Shown here: one piece after another, positions 35,882 to 44,810 of the stretch
How positions within the stretch are numbered: position 1 is the first letter of the stretch
Layout: the number at the start of each line of letters is the position of its first letter
Assembly: GCF_001006485.1 (NCBI RefSeq)
Contig: NZ_JUET01000075.1
Span: 1-61,524, forward strand
Origin: Tannerella forsythia
GTDB taxonomy: Bacteria; Bacteroidota; Bacteroidia; Bacteroidales; Tannerellaceae
Length of the DNA stretch: 61,524 nucleotides
Direction of reading: 5' to 3'
Notes under the pieces: model-generated
What the model saw: the letters and a program-made list of their open reading frames with translations, nothing else
The model's database searches: none
Told to the model about the DNA's origin: nothing
Position numbers and translations under genes: made by a program

Positions 35882-36675
35882 AGGCTGTCGGGGCTAATCT
35901 GACATTTATCCATCATTTCCTGCACCCAAAGGTCAATACCTGTAGGTTGGCGCAAGGCAAGTGCAGGAGGGAGATAGGAACTGCGGAAGACGCCTTTCAC
36001 TCCTCCTTGCCCCAACTCTCTGGCGAACCTCACCGAATGATAGATACGGGCATCAAAGAGGTTGATTTCCTCATCCTTCGCATATTGTGTGTAATAATCC
36101 ATAACGACGGTGCTCGCATTACGATTGATTTTGTTCCACAGCAGAAGCAAATCCTTGATGCGGGCATCGCTGAGACTGACTCCCAAGTCCCTTATCGCCT
36201 TGGCATAGGCAAAGCTGGAGACCAAGGATTGGGGATCTGCCTCGATGGGCGTGATGATATAGTCCACTTCAATGGAGAGTTCGAGCAAATCTTCCGTCTC
36301 TGCATGACCGGGGAAATCGAAGATGACAAGGCTTCTTTTCGTATTGTGCGAACTCAGGTATTCCTCTACATCTTGAATCGCCTCTTTCGGGGTGGAGCGG
36401 ATGATGGGATAGGCAGGTTTGCCAAATTTGCTGAAGAACTGTCCCATCTGTGCTGTAAGCTCTTCACTCCCCTCGATGATTCTTCGCTCCCTTTGTCGCA
36501 GTTTGAAGAACGACTCTTGCGTACCGTCACAATCCACGACCAAAAGGGATACTCCCTTCTCATAATAGAGAACGGATGCGAGCACTTCGGCAAGGCTACT
36601 CTTTCCCACGCCCCCCTTTTGGGAGGCAAAGCCCAGAAAGATGGGCTGTTTTTTTGTCTCTTGTTTCATTGTCAT
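35878..36675 (-). CDS. traA: ParA family ATPase TraA
   Basis: About 265 residues. A deviant Walker A motif FASQKGGVGKSS lies near residue 20, and the DFPGHAE segment gives a Walker B/switch region. ParA proteins position or segregate DNA; here it opens the tra operon. The frame starts at GTG 36681, but ATG at 36675 (or 36669) is more natural. Confidence 0.88.
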   Translation of the reverse strand: MTMKQETKKQPIFLGFASQKGGVGKSSLAEVLASVLYYEKGVSLLVVDCDGTQESFFKLRQRERRIIEGSEELTAQMGQFFSKFGKPAYPIIRSTPKEAIQDVEEYLSSHNTKRSLVIFDFPGHAETEDLLELSIEVDYIITPIEADPQSLVSSFAYAKAIRDLGVSLSDARIKDLLLLWNKINRNASTVVMDYYTQYAKDEEINLFDARIYHSVRFARELGQGGVKGVFRSSYLPPALALRQPTGIDLWVQEMMDKCQISPDSL

Positions 36676-36699
36676 TTGCACATTGCGTTATAAACTTTG

Positions 36700-36950
36700 T
36701 TTTACGAGGTCAATCAGTCAGTCTTGACCGATTGATTGGCTGACTCTCCGAGCTACTGTTCAACTGACTTTTTGACCAGCCGACTTACTTACTCTTTGAG
36801 TGATGGACTCTCTTACTTTCTGTCCGTCTAACCAACCTTCCGATTTACTCTTTAACCGACTTAGATCATCGAAAAATGGGTCGGTCAGTCAGTCGTTTCT
36901 GACCTAAATCCGCTGCAAATTAAGTCAGTAAATCAGTCGGTCACAAGCCT
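36700..36950. repeat. GACT/CAGTCA-rich degenerate repeat region
   Basis: Between traA and mobA, words such as CAGTCAGTC (36715 and 36887), GACCGATTGATTGG, CGACTTACTTACTC and AATCAGTCGGTCAC recur in both orientations with short spacing. Most form loose inverted pairs. No open frame. It fits a control region bound by proteins or the neighbourhood of the transfer origin. Confidence 0.5.
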
Positions 36951-37021
36951 TAAGGAAGTGCAGGGAAAAGGAAGGAAAAAGAATGAATATCGCTTATAGT
37001 GAGCGAATTACATTCCTGCCG

Positions 37022-37029
37022 TAACTTTG
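37022..37029 (+). promoter_or_regulatory. -7 promoter box of the mob operon
   Basis: TAACTTTG matches TAnnTTTG. The start of mobA lies 192 bases downstream, giving a long 5' leader that includes several hairpins. Confidence 0.55.
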
Positions 37030-37047
37030 CAAGCAGATAGAAAACAT

Positions 37048-37178
37048 GGAGGTAACCTCCCCGAAGCGGACACCCTGAAAGGTGGATGCTCCAATCGCAT
37101 CAACTCTTGATACCGGCAAGGTGTGTCTTTGTAACACAAACCGCAGTTTGTACCACAAAGACCCTTGCCCCGAAGGGG
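37048..37178. other. hairpin-rich leader, candidate oriT and mob leader
   Basis: Three structures lie in a row: a palindrome GGAGGTAACCTCC (37048-37060), a long hairpin with GGCAAGG (37115-37121)/CCTTGCC (37163-37169), GTCTTTGT (37125-37132)/ACAAAGAC (37155-37162) and ACAAAC (37136-37141)/GTTTGT (37146-37151) around a CGCA loop, and a small CCCC-GAA-GGGG. Relaxase genes start 50 bases downstream, and transfer origins of this class usually lie just upstream of mobA. It is the best oriT candidate in the window; an RNA leader role is not excluded. Confidence 0.5.
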
Positions 37179-37220
37179 AGAGAATTACTCCAAAGTCGTA
37201 ATTAAAAGAAGAAACAACAG

Positions 37221-37634
37221 ATGAATAAACAGACAGAAAAGAATAATGGGCAAAAAGCCTCTGAAAAGCCTCGATGGGATAACTGGCATGTACGTCTGCC
37301 CAACCCGAAAGACCAGCAACGGGCGATTGATTTGTTCCATAAATCAGGTGCGGAAACCAAGTCGGATTTCGTGCGTGGTCGTATTCTTGGAGAGCATTTC
37401 AAGGTGATTACGGTGGATAAATCCGCCGTGGAATACTATCGAAAACTGTCCGAACTGACGGCACAAATTCACAAGATTGGCGTGCTGTATAACCAGACTG
37501 TGCGTGCCATCAACAGCTATCATAGCGTAAAAACTGCACAGATACTGCTTGAAAAGTTGGAGCATTTATCAGCTCAAATTATCACTTTGCAGGAACAAGC
37601 TATCAGTCTTACCATAGACTACCGTAAGAAATGA
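37221..37634 (+). CDS. mobA: mobilization protein MobA (ribbon-helix-helix accessory)
   Basis: A 137-residue protein. WDNWHVRLPNPKDQQRAIDLF...SGAETKSDFVRGRILG is a ribbon-helix-helix-like DNA-binding segment, and the tail is a coiled coil. It should bind oriT and assist the relaxase. Its stop overlaps the mobB start (ATGA). Confidence 0.88.
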   Translation: MNKQTEKNNGQKASEKPRWDNWHVRLPNPKDQQRAIDLFHKSGAETKSDFVRGRILGEHFKVITVDKSAVEYYRKLSELTAQIHKIGVLYNQTVRAINSYHSVKTAQILLEKLEHLSAQIITLQEQAISLTIDYRKK

Positions 37635-38911
37635 TTGCCAAGATTTCAGCAACGGAGAACCTTGGAGGAGCACTGGGATATAACTTCAAAAAGGTGGAAA
37701 AAGAGGAAGCAAGCATTCTTCTTGCCCAAGGCTTGTATCAAAACAAAGAGGGAACTTATACGATGGCAGAGGTATTTGCCGATATGCAAGCACTTATCCC
37801 GGAGAAGTGCCGAACAAAAAAGACGGTGTTTCATTGCTCGCTCAATCCGCATCCGGACGAGAAACTCTCTGATGAACTTCTTGCGCAGATTGCCAAGGAG
37901 TATATGGAAGCACTCGGCTATGGCAAGCAACCCTACATCGTGTTCAAGCATAACGACATCGCCCGTGAGCATATACATATCGTATCGCTTCGGGTAGATA
38001 GTAATAGAAGAAAAATCAATGACAAGTTCGAGGGCAAAAGAAGTAAGCTGATTACTGATGCCTTGGAGCGAAAATACAACTTGATTCCAAGTTCAAAAGT
38101 TAATGAGAAAGCGGTAATAGAAACGCCCAAGATAGATACCACAAAAGGAAATATCAAGGAGCAAGTGGCAAGCGTTGTCCGCAGGGTTCTGAAGCATTAC
38201 CGCTTCTGTTCTTTGGGCGAACTCAATGCCATTCTCTCCCAATACTATATTACAGTAGAAGAGGTGAAGACAGAGTTTCGTGGAAAGAAGTATGACGGAG
38301 TGGTCTATGTTCCAACCGATGATAAGGGAGACAAGGTAAGCACACCCATCCATGCCTCGGACATCGGTCGTGGTGTGGGCTATACTGCCCTACAGAATAG
38401 GATACAGAAATCCAAGCAAGGCATCAAACCGCTGATACCTGCCGTAAGAGAGAAAGTCCTGCAAGTTATGCGTACTTCCCCTCAAACAGAGGAAGCTCTG
38501 CAACAACGAATGGAGGAACAAGGCTTGCGAACGGTTATCCGAAAGAATGAGAGCGGACGCATCTATGGTATCACATTCATTGATGATAAAGAGGGCGTTG
38601 CTCTTAATGGCTCACGATTGGGCAAGGGATATGCCGCCAATGCGTTTAATGCCTACTTCGACAATCCTAATCATAATCCCTTCTTGGACGAAACGCTGTA
38701 TGGCAATCCGTCCTTACGTTCCGAACAAACCAACATTGTCTTGCCGATGCAGCCGAACACGGAGGAAAGCGACAATATCGTCGATGAACTCATGGAGGAA
38801 CTTGTTGGCGAACCTTTCGCCCCAACGGGTAATGATGATTGGAAGGAGGCGACTTGGCAACGCAAGATCCGAAAAGCAAATAAGGTCAAACTCAGACGAA
38901 GTAAACGATAA
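37631..38911 (+). CDS. mobB: relaxase MobB
   Basis: A 426-residue relaxase/mobilization nuclease. The metal-binding histidine motif EHIHIVSLRVD lies at about residue 116, and a Tyr-containing N-terminal segment (GGALGYNFKK) is the candidate nicking site. It cuts oriT and carries the transferred strand. It is translated from an ATG overlapping the end of mobA. The C-terminal half has no recognised domain. Confidence 0.93.
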   Translation: MIAKISATENLGGALGYNFKKVEKEEASILLAQGLYQNKEGTYTMAEVFADMQALIPEKCRTKKTVFHCSLNPHPDEKLSDELLAQIAKEYMEALGYGKQPYIVFKHNDIAREHIHIVSLRVDSNRRKINDKFEGKRSKLITDALERKYNLIPSSKVNEKAVIETPKIDTTKGNIKEQVASVVRRVLKHYRFCSLGELNAILSQYYITVEEVKTEFRGKKYDGVVYVPTDDKGDKVSTPIHASDIGRGVGYTALQNRIQKSKQGIKPLIPAVREKVLQVMRTSPQTEEALQQRMEEQGLRTVIRKNESGRIYGITFIDDKEGVALNGSRLGKGYAANAFNAYFDNPNHNPFLDETLYGNPSLRSEQTNIVLPMQPNTEESDNIVDELMEELVGEPFAPTGNDDWKEATWQRKIRKANKVKLRRSKR

Positions 38912-38954
38912 ACGAATAGTATTCAAACAACGATTAAACAACAACAATACGATT

Positions 38955-40958
38955 ATGGCACAAGAAGATGATTTAAGGGCATTGGGCAAGATTATGGATT
39001 TTATGCGGGGGATTTCTGTGATATTCCTACTTGCCAACTGTTATTGGTTTTGTTACGAGGCATTCCAGCAATGGCATTTCACATTGAGCATCATCAACAA
39101 AATACTGATGAATTTTGAGCGGACTACGGGCTTGTTCTCGTCCATCCTTTGGACGAAACTCTTTTGTGTGGTGTTCCTTGCCCTTTCTTGTTTGGGGACG
39201 AAAGGGGTGAAGGAAGAGAAAATCACGTGGCCAAAGATTTGGACGGTGCTTTTCTCAGGCTTCGTCTTTTTCTTTCTCAATTGGTGGGTGCTGGCATTGC
39301 CCATCGGTAAGGTCGGTGCCGCTTCGCTCTATATCTTTACGCTCTCCGTGGGCTATATCTGTCTCTTGATGGGTGGCGTATGGATGAGCCGACTACTCAA
39401 AAACAACCTGATGGACGATGTTTTCAATACAGAGAACGAGAGCTTTATGCAGGAAACACGATTGATGGAAAATGAATACTCGGTTAATCTACCTACACGA
39501 TTCTACTACAAAAAGAAGTGGAACAAGGGCTGGATCAATGTGGTCAATCCCTTTCGTGCCTCGATGGTGCTGGGTACTCCGGGGTCGGGTAAGTCGTATG
39601 CCATCGTAAACAACTATATCAAGCAGCAAATTGAGAAAGGCTTTGCCATGTATATCTACGATTACAAGTTCCCCGACCTCTCAGAGATTGCCTACAATCA
39701 CCTGCTCCATCATTTGGACGCTTACAAAGTAAAGCCACAGTTCTATGTGATCAACTTCGATGATCCGAGGAAGTCACATCGATGTAATCCCATTAACCCA
39801 GCCTTTATGACAGATATATCGGACGCGTACGAGAGTGCCTATACCATTATGCTTAATCTCAACCGCTCATGGATACAGAAGCAAGGGGACTTCTTCGTAG
39901 AGTCGCCAATCATTTTGCTGGCAGCCATTATCTGGTTCCTCAAAATCTATGAGAATGGGAAGTATTGTACCTTCCCTCATGCCATTGAGTTTCTGAACCG
40001 ACCCTACGCACAGATATTCCCAATACTCACTTCCTACGATGAACTTGCCAATTACCTTTCTCCTTTCATGGATGCTTGGGAGGGGGGCGCCCAAGACCAG
40101 TTGCAGGGACAGATAGCTTCTGCCAAGATACCGCTATCCCGTATGATTTCACCTGCTCTTTATTGGGTGATGACAGGCGATGATTTCTCGCTTGATATCA
40201 ATAACCCGAATGAGCCGAAAGTCCTTGTGGTGGGCAACAACCCAGACCGTCAGAATATCTATTCGGCTGCACTCGGACTCTACAATAGCCGTATCGTGAA
40301 GCTCATCAACAAGAAGAAACAACTCAAATCCTCGGTGATTATCGACGAGTTGCCGACTATCTACTTTCGTGGACTGGACAACCTTATCGCTACGGCACGA
40401 AGCAACAAGGTGGCGGTGTGTTTGGGTTTTCAGGACTTCTCACAGCTTACCCGTGACTATGGCGATAAGGAGAGTAAAGTAATTCAGAATACGGTAGGAA
40501 ATATGTTTAGTGGGCAGGTGGTTGGCGAAACAGCCAAGACACTCTCCGAACGTTTCGGCAAGGTGCTTCAGCAACGGCAGTCGATGACCATCAACCGCAA
40601 CGACAAGTCCACCTCTATCTCTACACAAATGGATAGCCTTATCCCTGCAAGTAAAATCTCCAACCTCACGCAAGGTATGTTCGTGGGGGCTGTGTCTGAC
40701 AATTTTGATGAACGCATCGACCAAAAGATTTTCCACGCAGAGATAGTGGTGGACAGTGCCAAGGTCTCTGCCGAGATGAAAGCCTACCAACCCATACCCG
40801 TGATAGCGGACTTTACAAATGAAGATGGCTCCGACAATCTCAAAGAGACCATCGAAGCCAACTATAAACATGTGAAACAAGAAGTCCTTGCTCTAGTCAA
40901 CAGCGAAGTAACCCGTATCAAAGGTGATGCTACTCTTTCCCACTTAATTAAAGAGTAA
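38955..40958 (+). CDS. mobC: type IV coupling protein MobC (TraG/VirD4 family)
   Basis: About 667 residues. Membrane spans in the N-terminal quarter precede the Walker A motif GTPGSGKSYAIVNN (about residue 210) and a FtsK/VirD4-like ATPase body (IDELPTIYFRG is the Walker B/arginine-finger region). It couples the relaxosome to the mating channel. The open frame reaches far upstream within mobB, but MAQEDDLRAL at 38955 is the real start. Leftward tra and rightward mob genes flank the candidate oriT. Confidence 0.95.
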   Translation: MAQEDDLRALGKIMDFMRGISVIFLLANCYWFCYEAFQQWHFTLSIINKILMNFERTTGLFSSILWTKLFCVVFLALSCLGTKGVKEEKITWPKIWTVLFSGFVFFFLNWWVLALPIGKVGAASLYIFTLSVGYICLLMGGVWMSRLLKNNLMDDVFNTENESFMQETRLMENEYSVNLPTRFYYKKKWNKGWINVVNPFRASMVLGTPGSGKSYAIVNNYIKQQIEKGFAMYIYDYKFPDLSEIAYNHLLHHLDAYKVKPQFYVINFDDPRKSHRCNPINPAFMTDISDAYESAYTIMLNLNRSWIQKQGDFFVESPIILLAAIIWFLKIYENGKYCTFPHAIEFLNRPYAQIFPILTSYDELANYLSPFMDAWEGGAQDQLQGQIASAKIPLSRMISPALYWVMTGDDFSLDINNPNEPKVLVVGNNPDRQNIYSAALGLYNSRIVKLINKKKQLKSSVIIDELPTIYFRGLDNLIATARSNKVAVCLGFQDFSQLTRDYGDKESKVIQNTVGNMFSGQVVGETAKTLSERFGKVLQQRQSMTINRNDKSTSISTQMDSLIPASKISNLTQGMFVGAVSDNFDERIDQKIFHAEIVVDSAKVSAEMKAYQPIPVIADFTNEDGSDNLKETIEANYKHVKQEVLALVNSEVTRIKGDATLSHLIKE

Positions 40959-41072
40959 TCTATCTTACAACTCAATATCTCTAAATATTCTAAGAAGATT
41001 GCTCAAAACTGAATCGTTTGGAAATTCATAAAACACGGTTGTAAATCTTAAGTCTATTGGTTTAAAGTAGTA

Positions 41073-41513
41073 GAATACGCTCAAAGTATTAATACCCAAG
41101 AGCGCACGGGAGACTTCGAAATGGACTTGATTATCGGCAGGGGTGGAAGCAAGGCTATCCTAACGCTCACTAATCGGAAAACAGACTTTGACATTATTTA
41201 GGCACTTCCTCACGGACGCAAAGCAAAGCCCTTAGTCAAAGAACTGGTCAAGAGATTGGCCTATCTCAAACGAAGAGGACAACTACATTCTATCACAACG
41301 GACAACGGACCAGAGTTTATGGCTTTTGATAAGATTAAAAAGCGCCTCAAGGTGCCGGTGTATTTCGCCAGACCATACACTTCTACGGACAAACCACACA
41401 TCGAATACCTGAATGCACTCATTCGGCAATATCTACCGAAACATTCTTCTTTCATTGATATAACATCTAAACAGATTGCTATGATAAAACATAAACTAAA
41501 CCATAGTCCCTGA
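41073..41513 (+). pseudogene. IS30-family transposase remnant
   Basis: A degraded DDE (rve) integrase core: TGDFEMDLIIG (first Asp), an in-frame TAG at 41199-41201, then HSITTDNGPEF (second Asp) and KPHIEYLNALIRQYLPKHSSF (Glu region). The N-terminal helix-turn-helix domain is missing and no inverted repeats are obvious. It is a broken IS30-like element at the left side of the cargo, next to an AT-rich change in base use, and may record how the cargo entered. Confidence 0.75.
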
Positions 41514-41613
41514 AAAAAAATTAAACCATCCCCCCTCTTTTGAATCTTTCTTCCTAAATTTGACTTAGTATTGCATTTATCTATGGAATATGCAGAATAG
41601 AACAATATCCAGC

Positions 41614-41943
41614 CTAAGTATCTACTTCTTTATTAACTTCAGAGATAACCTGTGCTACGAGTTCAGTAAACATTGAATAGTTGGAATTACAAATATCGAC
41701 AAATAGATTATCAAGCTTGTTAAAAACATAGTCTTCTTTGGGTATGATAATGCTATATAAATATTTACCTTTGTTTTTTACACGTGACGTACTAGAGATG
41801 TATCCTTTTTTTTGAAGTTTTCCAACGATTGATGCAACCGTTGTATATGGCCAAGGAGATGAGATATCTCTTATAGAAAAAGGCGATGCAATTTTCCAAA
41901 TAGTAGCCATAATTAACTCCTCTTTTTGTGTTAGTTGGGTCAT
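41614..41943 (-). CDS. BlaI/MecI/CopY-family transcriptional repressor
   Basis: A 109-residue winged-helix protein (EELIMATIWKIASPFSIRDIS, then PYTTVASIVGKLQKKGYISS), shorter than usual but with the family DNA-binding signature. BlaI-type repressors are released when a sensor peptidase cleaves them. No BlaR1/MecR1 gene is nearby, so its signal is unknown. It is the last gene of the leftward cargo, 13 bases after the membrane protein gene, and could regulate the RiPP operon. Confidence 0.75.
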   Translation of the reverse strand: MTQLTQKEELIMATIWKIASPFSIRDISSPWPYTTVASIVGKLQKKGYISSTSRVKNKGKYLYSIIIPKEDYVFNKLDNLFVDICNSNYSMFTELVAQVISEVNKEVDT

Positions 41944-41956
41944 ATATGCGCTTTAA

Positions 41957-42556
41957 TTAATTTCTTTTTAGAATCTCTGCAAATGGGATATAAGGCGGAA
42001 TATATACAAATCTTGAATGATAAGCAAAATCAAAATAAGCTGTAATAATTGACTTCATATCAGATACGGATTTTACACTAGAAACCAGCAATGGAATTAT
42101 ATGTTCATTATATTTCAGCACAATAGAGTCACAATTAGCAAATATAGATTCTGTATTTCCTTGATAAGAAAACTCGCACTGTATAGTAATATCCTTACTT
42201 GACAATTCACTACTAACAAATGCTTTCCCATTTTTTATTAACACAATGTTGATGTTATTCTTTGTATTCCCACCATCACTATCCTTCTCGGACAATATAT
42301 ACATGTGTGAAAATTGTGTTGGAGATATCTTTTCTGAAGAAAAAAAAGTCTCTTCATGAGAAACAAATTTTACATGATCTTTTAATTCAATATGAAAACT
42401 AATTTGGCTGGCAATATCACTGTTTCGTTCTTTTGTCAATGATAAGATCCACGGAGTTAAAACTATGAGTAAAACACCAATAGACAACACCCCGATTTTA
42501 TAGTAAGATGACGTTTTTTTTGACAAAATTCGATTGATCTCTGGACTATGCTCCAT
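41957..42556 (-). CDS. single-span membrane protein, HlyD-like or unknown
   Basis: A 199-residue protein with a short cytoplasmic N-terminus (HSPEINRILSKKTSSYY), one membrane span (GVLSIGVLLIVLTPWIL) and a periplasmic beta-rich domain. The start resembles the N-terminus of HlyD-type adaptors that accompany Bacteroidetes bacteriocin exporters, but the coiled-coil and lipoyl regions are missing. It may be a reduced adaptor for the exporter encoded 37 bases upstream, or an unrelated accessory. Moderate doubt. Confidence 0.55.
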   Translation of the reverse strand: MEHSPEINRILSKKTSSYYKIGVLSIGVLLIVLTPWILSLTKERNSDIASQISFHIELKDHVKFVSHEETFFSSEKISPTQFSHMYILSEKDSDGGNTKNNINIVLIKNGKAFVSSELSSKDITIQCEFSYQGNTESIFANCDSIVLKYNEHIIPLLVSSVKSVSDMKSIITAYFDFAYHSRFVYIPPYIPFAEILKRN

Positions 42557-42593
42557 AGTAGTATATGACTTGTGAATTTAGATATAAAGATGA

Positions 42594-44810
42594 TTAGCCT
42601 CCTAGCTCCAATTGATTTTTAATGAGCGTGTAATAATTCCCTCTAAGACGGATTAGTTCCTCATGGGTTCCTTGTTCAACTACACGACCACGTTCCATTA
42701 CGATTATATTATCAGCTTCTTTTACGGTACTAAGTCTATGTGCAATAATAATAGCTGTTTTTTCTCTGCAGAATGACTTTAAATTCTCCATTATTTGCTT
42801 TTCATTATTAGCATCAAGAGAATTTGTTGCTTCATCAAGAAATATAATACTAGGATTTTTATACACCATACGAGCTATTAGTATTCGTTGTTTTTGACCT
42901 TGACTCAATCCCGCCCCTTCCATGCCAATTCGAGTGTTATATTTCAATGGCAATGTCTCTATATAGTCATGAATACAAGCAATCTTTGCAGCTTCAGTGA
43001 CTAAGTCTAAATTAACTCCAGTCAAATCAGAGAGAGCAATATTTTCGGCAATAGTGCTTGAAAAAATAAAGCCATCTTGCAATACGGCACCAATACTTGA
43101 TCTCCATTGGAATGGGTTGATGGTACTAACATCACTGCCTCCAATTGTGATTTTTCCACATGTAGGGGTATAAAAGCCTAACAATAGTTTCATTAAAGTG
43201 GTTTTCCCACTGCCACTAGCTCCGACTATTGCAGTTACCTTTTTTTTGGGAAATTCCATGTTAAGACCGCAAATAACCATTTTTTCTTCTGGATAGTTAT
43301 ACGAAAATGAAAGGTTGCTTACCCTTATATCCTCTTGATGATTATCTAAAAGAACATTCTTTGTGTCATATTCGTCTTGCATCGTTCGAATTTCGTTTAT
43401 CCTTTCAATACTAATTGCAGCATCTTGTGCAGATCGAGCAAACTGAATGAGTTGTTCTATTGGAACAGACAATTGACCTATGACATACATTATAGACATC
43501 ATTTCTCCTAAAGTCAATTGACCGTCAACGACAGAAATTGCGGCAAGATAAGTAATGATCAAATTCACAAATTGACCGAAAAAGAGCCCCCCGGTTCTTT
43601 GAATTTGAAAAAGCAATAGACTCTTGACTCCAATTGTGTATAAATTAGCTTGTAGCTTTTCCCACCCCCAAATCTCTTTTTTTTCACTTCTGTTGATTTT
43701 GAGTTCTGCTATTCCTGTTATAAGTTGAATTAATTTAGATTGTTCCCCCGATGCTTGAGCAAATCTACGATTATCCAACTCATGACGATATTTTAAGAAA
43801 AGCATTACCCATATAATATAGGCAGTATTTCCCACAATAAATATCACCAAGAATTGTAATTTATAATAAGCTAGTAGCGCAGAAAAAACAGCTATATTAA
43901 TCACGGAAAACACTGCAAGAAAAGACTCTCCTGTGAGGAATCGTTCTATCCTTGAATTGTCTTCGATTCTTTGCATAATGTCTCCTACATTCTTACTATC
44001 AAAGAAAGCAAGAGGAAGTCGTACTATCTTATGAAGAAAATCAGAGAGAAATAGTATATTTATTCGAGAATTAACTTGGAGCAAAGCCCAAGAACGCAAA
44101 AAATCCACTGAAAATCGAGATACGAGAATACCCAATTGAGCAAGAATGATAAGCCAAATTAAACTCTTGTCCTTTAGTTGAATACCACTATCAACAATTT
44201 TTTGAGTAAGAATGGGAAACACAAATCCCAAAACACTAGTAATAAGGAGGAAAACAAGAATATGAATAAAGAACAACTTGTATTTCCGTGTGTATGGAAG
44301 AAGTGTCCTCCATACCTCTAATTTATCTTTTTGTGAGAGTCCTTCCGTAAAATTTTTGCTTGGAGACAAGAGTAATACAACACCTTTTCCTTCATTGGTC
44401 TCAAATAAAGAGCGAAACTCATCCATCGAAAATTTACAACGGCCCTGCGCTGGATCAACAACATGAAATACGGTGGTGGAGCGATTAGATGTAATCTTGT
44501 AGCAAACCATAAAATGTTTTTGGTTCCAATGAATAACACACGGTCCATCCAGATGATGAACCAAATCATGCGCAGAAATCAACCCAGGGGTTGTTTCAAA
44601 CCCCAACCTTTTAGCTGCCACGTCTAGTCCAAACAGTGAGACTCCGTCTCGTGCAATACCTGAAAACTTCCGAATAGTCTCAATATCTACATCCTTTCCA
44701 TAGTATTTCGCAATTATTTTCAAACATGTTGGACCACAATCCATTGAATCATATTGCCGATAGGGATATACCCTCTTACGAAAGAAATAGTCAAAAACGC
44801 TTGCTCTCAT
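42594..44810 (-). CDS. C39-peptidase bacteriocin-type ABC exporter (PCAT)
   Basis: A 738-residue peptidase-containing ABC transporter. The N-terminal C39 peptidase has its Cys in YDSMDCGPTCLK (Cys25) and His in HWNQKHFMVCY, followed by Asp in VVDPAQG. Then come six membrane spans and an ATPase with Walker A GASGSGKTT, signature LSQGQKQR and Walker B IIFLDEATNSLD. Such exporters cut off the leader after Gly-Gly while exporting the peptide. This is the likely exporter of the precursor at 50171-50356. It overlaps the TonB-receptor gene by 20 bases, so the operon is tightly coupled. Confidence 0.93.
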   Translation of the reverse strand: MRASVFDYFFRKRVYPYRQYDSMDCGPTCLKIIAKYYGKDVDIETIRKFSGIARDGVSLFGLDVAAKRLGFETTPGLISAHDLVHHLDGPCVIHWNQKHFMVCYKITSNRSTTVFHVVDPAQGRCKFSMDEFRSLFETNEGKGVVLLLSPSKNFTEGLSQKDKLEVWRTLLPYTRKYKLFFIHILVFLLITSVLGFVFPILTQKIVDSGIQLKDKSLIWLIILAQLGILVSRFSVDFLRSWALLQVNSRINILFLSDFLHKIVRLPLAFFDSKNVGDIMQRIEDNSRIERFLTGESFLAVFSVINIAVFSALLAYYKLQFLVIFIVGNTAYIIWVMLFLKYRHELDNRRFAQASGEQSKLIQLITGIAELKINRSEKKEIWGWEKLQANLYTIGVKSLLLFQIQRTGGLFFGQFVNLIITYLAAISVVDGQLTLGEMMSIMYVIGQLSVPIEQLIQFARSAQDAAISIERINEIRTMQDEYDTKNVLLDNHQEDIRVSNLSFSYNYPEEKMVICGLNMEFPKKKVTAIVGASGSGKTTLMKLLLGFYTPTCGKITIGGSDVSTINPFQWRSSIGAVLQDGFIFSSTIAENIALSDLTGVNLDLVTEAAKIACIHDYIETLPLKYNTRIGMEGAGLSQGQKQRILIARMVYKNPSIIFLDEATNSLDANNEKQIMENLKSFCREKTAIIIAHRLSTVKEADNIIVMERGRVVEQGTHEELIRLRGNYYTLIKNQLELGG

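Noticed and set aside
36700-36950. CRISPR-like array in the GACT-rich region
   Set aside because: Repeats are degenerate, very short and unevenly spaced, with no constant repeat length or cas gene.
38547-38954. N-terminal extension of the coupling protein into mobB
   Set aside because: This part reads in another frame inside the relaxase gene and has unlikely composition; the real start is MAQEDDLRAL at 38955.
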